DNA from: Streblospio benedicti
Lineage: Eukaryota > Annelida > Polychaeta > Spionida > Spionidae
DNA: 64,000 nucleotides
Reading direction: 5' to 3'
NCBI GenBank assembly: GCA_019095985.1
Contig: CM032664.1
Location: 58,210,218-58,274,217, forward strand
Made by a program: the position numbers and the translations under genes. A model generated the notes under the pieces. It saw only the letters and a list, made by a program, of their open reading frames with translations. It was not told where the DNA came from and did not search any database. Of this stretch, positions 55,228-64,000 are shown piece by piece. The first letter of the stretch is position 1. Each line of letters opens with the position of its first letter.

Positions 55228-56180
55228 AAATGCAGGCCTCAAATTTGTACATTTACTTACTTTTCCCACGTTTATCACCATGACAGCCATCACTGTTATA
55301 TGCAGAAGTCATTTTGTATTAAATAGCATCAAATGTGAATGCATATGGCTTTTGAAACCGACCAAAAATGACCATGGACTTTTTCATTCTAAAAATAAAT
55401 TAGGGACGAATGCGCAGCAAACTGCGCAACTGGGGAAACAAGAAATATCTAGTTATTATATCAAAAGCGAAAAATAGCTACTGCAGTAATGGATGCGTAG
55501 TAATGAAAAGTGATAGCATGCAGGGGGAGTCGAGGTATCACCCCGAAACCGGTTATTTAACATTAACAGTACATTACCACTGTTTGGACCCCAGGGATAA
55601 ACTTTTTTGTAATATATCTTTAAAGACACTATTTCTTTTTCCTTTTCAGCAAGTTGACCCAATATCTTGTCTCTATCAGTATCAAAGATTATTTGATTTA
55701 TTTAAATATTAGGACCCACATAAAAATTTTTGTGGGGTCCTGATGACCCCCCCCCGTTGAGAACAAAAAATGCAGGGTGCACTGGAAATTTTTTGATTGA
55801 ATGCCTTTAATGAAGTTGTACCTCATATCTTCCCATTATAAAGAATGAAAAATTTTCTTGGGTTATACATAATGATAAATGCAGGCCTCAATTTTTGTAC
55901 ATTTACATTACTTTTCCAACGTTTATACAGACAGCCATCAATGTTATATCCAGAATCATTTTGTATTAAATAAAAATGTGAATGTATATGGCTTAAAAAA
56001 CATAAATCTTGACCATGGACTTTTTTTATCTACAAAATAAATTAAAGGGATGAATGCCATTTGTATCACAGAAAGATCAAAATTGAAAAAAATATCTACT
56101 GCAGCAATGGATTGGGAGTAATGGATGGACCAGTGATAGCATACAGGTCTTTTGGTATCCTGGGGAAACGGTTGTTTAAA
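55228..56180. repeat. Duplicated unique segment flanking a piggyBac-like left half
   Basis: 55228-55557 and 55869-56180 are diverged direct copies (GATAAATGCAGGCCTCAA ... GACCATGGACTTTTT ... GATAGCATGCAGG). Between them, 55558-55868 is the left part of the piggyBac-like MITE, beginning after TTAA. The second copy keeps an uninterrupted TTAA and a small internal piece of the MITE (TTTGTATCACAGAAAGATCA). This may be two alleles, with and without the insertion, joined by the assembler. Confidence 0.6.
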
Positions 56181-57650
56181 TGGCTGTCATGGTATCCAAT
56201 TTGGTCGTGGGGACCAGCGAAATGGGTATGAAATGGACTTTTCATCTTTCCCTATTTCCCTATAAGTCTTAAATCAGGTACATAGCCCTCGTACTTATAT
56301 ACATATTAACTTCCATGTACATATATAAATATGATATTTTATTTGTGCTTACTTAAGTAATTTTTATGATTTTAATTCAATTTATATGTCATCTTAGATA
56401 TTTAGATATTAGATACCAATAAAGGTTACACGTAGTTTTCTTTGTCTGTCATTTCGTAGCACAACTTATTCTTCCTAAAGACATGTTTGTTCAAATAAAC
56501 GTAGATCTCTTTTTCTTAAAATCGGTTTCTGATAATCCTATTTACTGATGAAAATATGACAGTCACAGGAGCTTCCTTTACTAAACCCATTCTGCTGTTC
56601 AGAAGAAAAAAAAACAATTCACCTCATTGCAATAGCAAACGATATTGTTATGAGCACACTAGAGCAGACATGGTAACAAACTTATACCCCTATAGTTCAA
56701 GGGTACTTTACAATCTGGGCCTCTTTCCGTTTAGGATTCTACAAGTACTTTAACCCATGATGTTGGCGTTAGGCCACTTCAAACACAATCATCGAAGAGG
56801 TAATATAAAAACATATTTATACCTGAAGACTTGATAACCTCATTTGGTATGAGATCAATATCTATACACATGCGTTACCACCTACTTTCACTAATAGTTT
56901 CTCAATTCGCCAATGGTAATGGGTATCAGCTGGCATTTAGTTCTCATTTTTGAGGTCTCATTTTTTTCATATTAATTTCTAGCTCTTCTTTGATAGATTG
57001 TTTTTCATGATAAAAGTCATTATCAAAACATCTACAATTTATGTACGTCTCCGGATCGATGGATGGCTGTGTCTGTAGTGTAAATAGAATGTGAAAAAAG
57101 ACTAATGGATAGATGTTAATTGTGTGTGCCGGGTACATCCATTTAACCAAATGTCTGCACTGAATCATATAGCATCATGCAGCAAATCCTGTCCAATTCT
57201 GGCAATGTCCGTAGTCAGGACACGCCTAAGGCCAAAGCTGTACAAAAATCAAAGGGTGTGACTAAACAACTGCACCAAATTATGAAAAAATTACAATTCC
57301 ACCGTGTTCTTAAAAACCATGAGCACACTCAGTCGGTTTTTAGCTAGACGGGGAGATCGTTTTAAGAGACAATGACTATACTAGCCATGTGTACCAAGAT
57401 AAATGCAAACATTTGAAATGACTCATACGTTGGAGACTGGACGGTGGCTAAAAGCACCGGTCTTAACGCAGCGTGCAAAAAAAGCACATCTTTTTAGGTG
57501 TCTCAACATGTACACACTGAATGACTGGATCTGTAGACACAGATAATGTTACGATCTTGTTAAACTAAAGTGGTTTGAATGAGATGTGAAATAGCCCCCA
57601 CCCCCACTCCCACGTCGGTATCACCTACCGAGAGTTTGGGACAATGAGCT
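56181..57650. other. Intergenic, no gene seen
   Basis: AT-rich sequence with nothing I can assign. Confidence 0.45.
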
Positions 57651-57901
57651 GAACTCATAGAGTGGAAGGCATCAGCTAAAACACTACACAGGAGATTTAT
57701 TGCCATGCCATATTATGACGTCACATCCGGTAGAAGCCCGTGGCTCAAATACATCACCCAGAAAAAAAGTGTTTAACGCGTTTATTATAAACTCTAATTC
57801 ACTTTTCATCATCCACAGTCATGGGATGTGCCGTCATAATATGGCATGGCAATAAATCTCCTGTGTAGTGTTTTAGCTGATGCCTTCCTATAAGTTCAGC
57901 A
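57651..57901. mobile_element. Foldback element with arms of about 70 bp
   Basis: GGAAGGCATCAGCTAAAACA, CTACACAGGAGATTTATTGC, CATGCCATATTATGACG at 57664-57720 is exactly mirrored at 57832-57889. The outer parts of the arms (GCTGAACT...) pair with mismatches. The spacer is about 100 bp. Confidence 0.85.
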
Positions 57902-58404
57902 CATTGTACAGTGCTTTTCTTTGAAAACGAAATATAGACTAATAAGATTTTCGTGTAATTAAACAATGCGCAGATTTGTTGCCGGTAAAAAGAAGGCCTA
58001 ACTCAATTATTTAAAACCGTTTTACTCATAGTTGTTGTGATGAGCGAACATCTATTTGTCCGAGATCTGGAAGACTGAATTTGTGTTTCTTGATTATCTT
58101 CAATAAAACGTTGCTAAGAAAACACATTCTAGTTTTTTTTTTTCATCATTTCCAACACCGAGAGTAAGCTATCAAAACGAATGGACCATCAGCATAGATG
58201 GTAATTGTGTATACTCTTCCTTTAACTAGCTGTTTGCGCTGCATGATACAGCAAACCGTGTACAATTCTGACAATATCCGTAGGTTTAATCAGAACAGGC
58301 GTGAATACACTATACAGCGATCGTTTGAATAAAAAGACAGTCTTGTTTTGTATATTGTAACATTGAATACATATTGTATGTACCGACCACCACACCAAGC
58401 TAAT
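57902..58404. other. Intergenic, nothing recognised
   Basis: No supported feature. Confidence 0.45.
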
Positions 58405-58550
58405 CATAGGCAGATCCATGGGGCGCAGGGGGCCCCCACTTTCCCCCACAAAATACTTCATTTTCATAGGTTTTTTCATGAAATCGCTAAGTGCGCCCCC
58501 CCCATTTTTCTTAAGTGCGCCCCCCTTTCAAAAACGTGGATCTGCCATTG
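58405..58550 (+). mobile_element. MITE of the CATAGGCAGATCC family, 5-bp target duplication
   Basis: Ends CATAGGCAGATCCATG and GTGGATCTGCCATTG, flanked by CTAAT at 58400-58404 and 58551-58555. It shares the CATTG end variant with the 51006 copy. Confidence 0.9.
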
Positions 58551-58555
58551 CTAAT

Positions 58556-60589
58556 TACCCTGTTTCAGAAGGTTCCGCGTAAAAAACACAAAATAATTCT
58601 CTTACGCAATTATCCCTTGTACTTGCTTCTCATTTACAGCATAAGCAACATGCATGTTATAAAAAAAAGATCACACTCACCTTTTATATGGTTTATCAGC
58701 AATTTATCTATCTTTGGATGTGGACATTTTACCGCATCTGTGACAATTGTATTAATGCGCAGTTTTGATATATCACGGCGCATCCAGTGTTGGCCTGTCG
58801 GCTGCGATGTTTACATTTGAGTCGGTGTCGGAGGATTTGTTGGCCCAGTTAGTGCACCAGCTGCTGTATACGTGCTGAGGTGACGTGCACTGTAATCTTG
58901 AGTTGATTTTTTGGTGCAAGAGGGTTATTATGTCTATCATTTTTTATGTAATTTCATTTTTTATGTAATTTCATTGGTTAAGTTTATCCAGAAGTATCCG
59001 ATAACTCTGAAGATGGTTATAAACACCCGGGTTATTTGTTTGAGTGAGAATTGTTTCATCAAGAGGTGTGGATTTTTGCGGTTATCTCTCAAAATAGCAC
59101 GGAAACTTCTTGGCAGCTTAAAAGCCTTAGTAATTTTAAGCCATAAAATACTTCTATTTTTTTCAAAAAAAAGTAGATCACTTTGTTTGTGCAGATTTGT
59201 CTCCGAACTAGGATTTCCAACACAAACACATTAACATCTCTAATCGCTGCCACCAATCATTTCAGTGCCTATTGTCGTCTGCCTGTCAATAGCTGTGCCC
59301 TTTGCGCCTGCCATTAGTGTATACTGCGATGGCACCACGCTGAATCCATACCCCCGAGTGGTGTTGAGTCGGCACAAGCACAAAATGTAAGTGTCATTAA
59401 TAGTGCGAAACAACAACATCGCCACAGTACATGATCAAGTTTTGAGTGCACAGCGATGGGCGAACGAGGAAATGTACAGAGTTTTGTGTAATGGAGCGTG
59501 AAATGGGAACAAGTAGATCGCTCCAGAATGGGAAACTTCTATATAAAGGACTCGTTTCAGAGCACTTAGAGTAATACGTCATTTGATGTGATAAAAAAGA
59601 TGTAGAACAGTGTCCTACATAAAGAGCATTCTAGGCGAGTTGATTAACACCCTGGGGGGAGTTGACGCAATGTAATGGGCCATCAATCAGTGCAGATACT
59701 AGAATCCTTAAGAATTGCCCAGTGACAATTGTGTTTTGTATAGAGACAGAAAACACGACTTATTTATAGCTGGTAATGACTTTAGTATACGTTCTTATTA
59801 TCACCGTTACACTCTAATTCATGTATGCAACTATGAGAAGATGCCCTTACCTACAATATAAACTAAAGGTTGGCGTTTTGGGAGACACTCATTTGCAGTT
59901 TTTATTTGACCACATACTACTGGGGAGGGTTGGGGGGATGATGTGTATATACACCCCCCTACTTCCCTACTTTTTATTTGACCTCATACTACTGTGTGCC
60001 TCCAAAATACTAGCTATGAGCATATGCACAAAAGATGAAAGAAACTCAATTATCTAAAGCCTGAATATGTACATTTTTTGACTGAAGATTCAAAGAAGTG
60101 TGGGAGGAGGGTACGAAAATTTGATGTTCATTCAGCAAATCCAAGAATGCAAGTGAGTGTTGACGACAATGGGGTTCGACCCCGGACTGAGGTTAAATCA
60201 CCGTTTTAGCTACTAGACGCAAGATATTGTGTTCTTTCAATAGAAATCAGAATAAGATATAATGTCTTATGACGAAATGTTGTGGAGTGAGTAGTTTCTT
60301 ACAAATTAAGATGGAGACTAATATATAAAAACATTGTTGCACTGTTTATTAAAAGCATGGGTCTTCTGTGGTCAATTGGTTCATAAATGGATTCTTAATC
60401 TAGGAACACTACATCCCTCAAGGCCTAGACTCTTCTCTAAAGTAATGGTGTGAACAGTTTCTTACATATTAAGGTGGAGACTAATACATAATGACCTTGC
60501 AGCACTTTCTTAAAAACAACGGTCTCCGGGGGTCTATTTGTGTTAATATGGGTCCTCAATAAATACATATACTAGAATTGTGAAAATTT
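58556..60589. other. Intergenic, no gene supported
   Basis: A minus-strand frame at 59240-59425 (RLNTTRGYGFSVVPSQYTLM) looks more protein-like than most here, but no splice sites or family support it. GGGGTTCGACCCCGG near 60170 resembles a tRNA B-box without a partner A-box. Confidence 0.4.
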
Positions 60590-60702
60590 CAAGGATCCCC
60601 GTAAAGATGGGAATGCCGTGGACTCAAACTCACGGTCTCCTACTAACACCAGGCCAGTCATTATGTGTCAGGTGCTCTACCACTGAGCTAGCCTCCCGAT
60701 CA
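60590..60702 (-). mobile_element. tRNA-derived SINE-like sequence, family B
   Basis: On the minus strand: GGCTAGCTCAGTGGTAGAGC, a perfect A-box region, then CTGACACATAATGACTGGCC and GAGACCGTGAGTTTGAGTCC (B-box region). The spacing between boxes is too long for a working tRNA. Same family as 1685-1785. Confidence 0.7.
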
Positions 60703-61687
60703 TTCAGAAGCGTGGATACTTGGCCACATCCGAAATACTCCCTTGCCACGTATGATTCTATTTCTGCACACATTCACTATTACCAACTTTGCTCCTCGAA
60801 TCTTTCCTTATAGGCAGTTGTGACACGTGCATTATACTACCGTATCTACTGACTCAACATGCGCCGTGGCCGAGCCACTTCTTTTACAGAATCTGTAAAA
60901 TCTAAAACCCGGGCAATCATTAAAGGGCCGCTAAAGATATGAATCTGGTAATGCAGTGATGAGGCTAAAATAATAGCAGCCTATCAATGATGTCACATAT
61001 AAAGTACTGAATTATGTGATGTTTTTTGTTATGTAGGTGCCTAGCTGTATCACATATTCTAATAATTGCACAAGAAAGTTTTGTATTTCTACTGATGTTT
61101 TATTCACAAACGGAAATCATTTGGAACTATGTTCTGGGCATAAATATATTATGTTAATGGGGTGATTCGGCAGGTCAAATTTGGACTAGTCATAGCAAAA
61201 CAAGGGGTGACCACGTGTTTGGCTTGTTTACATAATAATTCCCTGGCCAAAGTCCACGAATTCATAGTGGAATAAAGAACTACTAGTATTTGGCATTCGT
61301 GGCCATTCGTATATATATTTTTTCTACACATCCTGAATATGTGAGACAGTACTAGTAGAAGGCAAGGCATTTGTTAAACGTATGCCAACCACAAAGGGGG
61401 CATATCCTCTAGCAATGGAGCACCCTATGGAGCTTATTTTACATTGAAATTGTTTTAAGCAAATCACCCTGACGGTTTACATAATGTATTCAGCATATCC
61501 GGTTGAACTATAATGAAAAGACATAACGCAATCAACATTCTATTCCATAATTGATATTAGTCAATAAAACACACCCATATTCAAATTAACAAATGCAAAT
61601 ATAAAAATACAAGCTTAAAGTTCTTCATATCACAGATCATTTGATCACAATAGCAAAATTGATTAGACTGAATGAGCACTTGGGTGA
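60703..61687. other. 3' side of the PLAC8-like gene and intergenic DNA
   Basis: No further exon is recognised. For a minus-strand gene ending at 61688 this is the 3' UTR and beyond. A TTTATT (AATAAA on the minus strand) lies at about 61562-61567. Confidence 0.4.
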
Positions 61688-61792
61688 TCACTGGACGTTG
61701 ACGGCGTTGAATCTCTTTAGTTGGCGTTTGAGCTGGCAGGTGGCGCACTGGAAGCAACAGCAGACGACACAACTGTCCATCACCATGCCGCC
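61688..61792 (-). CDS. Last exon of a PLAC8/cornifelin-like cysteine-rich protein
   Basis: TGTTCCAG acceptor, 35 codons in phase 0, TGA stop. Encodes GGMVMDSCVVCCCFQCATCQ, then LKRQLKRFNAVNVQ. Vertebrate PLAC8, cornifelin and related proteins end with a Cys-rich CCxxCxxCQ(L/M/I) motif followed by a basic helix, which this matches. Members are small, membrane-associated or cytosolic proteins with diverse proposed roles. The earlier exons would lie at higher coordinates; none is recognised before the window ends. The acceptor region is tandemly duplicated just upstream. Confidence 0.7.
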   Translation of the reverse strand, partial: GGMVMDSCVVCCCFQCATCQLKRQLKRFNAVNVQ

Positions 61793-61868
61793 CTGGAACA
61801 CGCATAAACTACTACACAAGAGTTCACCATGCCGCCCTGGAAGGGCGTAAACTACTTTTAGTAACTTT
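61779..61868 (-). repeat. Tandem duplication of the PLAC8-like splice acceptor
   Basis: CACCATGCCGCCCTGGAA followed by a GCGTAAACTACT-like stretch occurs at 61781 and again at 61827. On the minus strand this gives two CCAGGGCGGCATGGTG acceptor-exon starts 46 bp apart. Confidence 0.8.
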
Positions 61869-63661
61869 CAGTGCTACACAAGAGATCACCGCATGAATTG
61901 TACTTTTTAATTCTGAAATAGATAAATAAAGAAAAATGATAAAGTGGATGCTCGAATTTATTAAATATTGCCAGAGCTTGGGATATATTGCAAATATCAC
62001 AAGACATTGCAAGACAACAATAACAAAAAAGAAAAGAAAGAAGAACAAAGTCGAAAGAAATCGAAAAGAAAAATACATGATCATCACCGGTCACATCATG
62101 CATGTTTGACTGTAGTACAAATATACGAGTATTCCACAACCTTGGGCATTCTTTCTCTGGTTTTTAATATCACTACATCATTCAAATTCAAGAACATAAA
62201 GTATACATATACATGTAGTCTCCATTCTTAAATGCGCATGCTCGTAAGCATGCATTGTGACAAGCAACAAAGAAAAATCATGTAATGCGAATACTTTTCT
62301 CTACTCCCATCAGTGTCCCTAATAGCGACGTTTTACTATATTGATCGCCACTTTTTGTGCAAAATTCATTGCCATTGCCATTCGAGTAGACAAGTTGCAA
62401 TTGGACAGTCCATCGAAGTCTGTTACAACGTAACATAGCCTTATGAAGCAAAAAAGGAATTAATTTGAAATGGTATAGCCGCTTTCAACCCATCTCTCTT
62501 TAACTTAGGTTGACCGAGCCTACAAAATTAGCACACCACCAGCTGCCTGATTTCGTTCCCTAAACCTAATTTGTTTGGATCTCATGTTTAAATATTGGCA
62601 AGCCCAGGTTATATAGCAGAGTACCCACCCCCACCCCTCCCACCCAAACATGGTTTAAAATTTGTATGCAATTCTTTTTCAGCCCAGTCCTTTTCACGGA
62701 TTTAACACACATACCAAATACGAAGTTCATACTGTAAACTTCAACTTTTTATGTTCACTGAAGTCTCTATCCTATTGACATCAAATACAGGATCGAACAA
62801 GATTTACATCAAACAACAAACTCATATAACTAGATCTACAGTTCTTTATGACGGATCACACTGATTACAAAGAATTCACGACTAATAGAGTATGCGATTA
62901 TGTAACATAATTTAGGTGTCACTTAATAGACGTCTACAAAAAGATTGATTTCAATGAAAAAGAAAACGAAACAAAACTAAAGACGGTAGAATTATGGTTT
63001 AAACAAAGTGATACTCTTGAATGAAAGATACAATCCGTCAAACTAGAAAACTAGACTATTGATTGACCTAAAAATCTGTCAAAGCTATTTTATGGAATGG
63101 AAGCATTCTTGTTCGGTCTTACTATGTAATCTGTATACTACGGCACTTTTAAATCTATCGGCATCATCATCTTCATTGCAGAATGCACACCAATATGTCA
63201 AGAGCACCTTGTATTTTCAATTGTGTGTTATTTGTAGTTGGTAGCGCTCACGTGGCTTTATTTTTGTTTTGAGGTCCAAATATGTGACGGCATGTTTCTA
63301 TAGTAGAAATTAATGTGAAATTAAAAACGCCATTTCTTATAAAACTAAGAGTAGAATTGACTGTATTGAAGAGCTTCAAAGACATGTACCTTCAATTAAA
63401 AATTGAAAATTAGTTGGGTCGCATGAGCTAAAACTGGGAATGGTATTCTGAAATGTGTGACTTAATTAGCCCTTAAAGTTATAGATAATGCACCTACAAT
63501 GATTTCCGTTTTGAATTCTTGAGCCATTTAATTACTCTCTCTCTCAATAATACGTAGAGATAATTTTATGATATACCATTTGTAAGTTAGCCAGCATGGT
63601 CCTCCATGATGTAAAATTAACATAATTGATCTGCTATGATCTTAACAATTTATATAGCCAT
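61869..63661. other. Intergenic or intronic, no exon recognised
   Basis: AT-rich DNA upstream of the PLAC8-like exon on its strand. I see no acceptor/donor pair enclosing a plausible frame. Confidence 0.4.
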
Positions 63662-63664
63662 TAA

Positions 63665-63968
63665 GAGCCAGCCCCACGCTAGCAGATTATTCCGAAATTC
63701 AGTTTTTCCTAAAACCGTGACAAAAAACCTACAAATGTTTTTAAATGTTATATTTTATCATGCCATAACAATGTAGTGCAGTCATTTACCTCTTAAACAC
63801 CTTTTCACCTTCATTTACTATACTACACCATCATTAAATATAACATACAAGAGAGGAAACATTAAAACACTGTTATGGCATGATCAAAAATGACACTGTA
63901 GAATTTCTGTAAATGTTGTCAAAGTTTTGAAAAGAAAACTGAATTTTGGAAGAATCAGGGGCTGGCTC
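63665..63968. mobile_element. Harbinger-type MITE, TAA duplication
   Basis: GAGCCAGCCCC and GGGGCTGGCTC ends, flanked by TAA (63662-63664 and 63969-63971). Subterminal AAATTCAGTTTTTCC and GAAAACTGAATTTTGG, and inner CATGCCATAACA and TGTTATGGCATG, are also inverted. Confidence 0.8.
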
Positions 63969-64000
63969 TAAAGATTGCATACATAGTTAGAATCATAGTA

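Noticed and set aside
59240-59425. Minus-strand frame with protein-like composition
   Set aside because: No acceptor or donor fits, the frame is only 61 codons and no family is recognised.
60595-60700. Possible functional tRNA gene on the minus strand
   Set aside because: The A-box and B-box motifs are good, but they are too far apart, no anticodon stem can be drawn, and a diverged copy at 1685-1785 shows the same layout, so it is a SINE-type repeat.
1-64000. CRISPR arrays, bacterial operons, prophage or retroviral elements
   Set aside because: No regular spaced repeats, no bacterial gene layout, and no long terminal repeats or capsid/polymerase coding regions were seen. The gene structure is that of an animal.

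Overview
The window looks like AT-rich nuclear DNA from an invertebrate animal. Genes are split by introns with standard GT/AG sites, and intergenic DNA is crowded with short non-autonomous DNA transposons, tRNA-derived SINEs and 5'-truncated LINEs. The protein content (IgGFc-binding domain joined to mucin-like and thrombospondin type 1 segments, an ankyrin/SOCS-box protein, a PLAC8-type exon and a probable Rab-effector exon) suits an invertebrate deuterostome such as amphioxus, an acorn worm or an echinoderm. The species cannot be fixed from this sequence. Two 100-N gaps and a block of about 3.5 kb of stretched homopolymers show a draft assembly.

Layout. 1-2.9 kb: a LINE 3' end, then a minus-strand exon resembling the Rab-binding start of RIM-type proteins, then a local duplication in which one copy carries two transposon insertions and the other keeps the empty site. 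2.9-15 kb: mostly intergenic, with several MITE families. 15.2-17.0 kb: an intronless ankyrin-repeat/SOCS-box gene on the minus strand, with a piggyBac-like MITE 14 bp past its stop codon. 17-34 kb: gene-poor, with an unexplained 233-codon ORF, foldback elements and nested MITEs. 34.9-39.1 kb: plus-strand exons encoding a mucin-like stretch and thrombospondin type 1 (TSP1) segments. 40.0-43.5 kb: corrupted sequence in which three exons of an IgGFc-binding domain can still be recognised on the plus strand. 44.9-54.1 kb: a minus-strand gene with the order IgGFc-binding N-terminal domain, Ser/Thr-rich mucin-like linker, TSP1 half-repeat, transmembrane segment, short tail. 61.7 kb: last exon of a PLAC8-like gene. 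The remainder is repeats and unassigned DNA.

The main biological object is the inverted pair of related loci encoding a predicted membrane-anchored IgGFcBP-mucin-TSP1 protein. The order of plus-strand parts does not match the minus-strand gene, so the plus locus is either a rearranged partial paralogue or misassembled. The most informative genomic pattern is the set of MITEs with recoverable target-site duplications. They include a family with 5-bp duplications (five copies), and two unrelated MITEs whose duplicated target overlaps the 5' splice site of neighbouring exons in the same gene.
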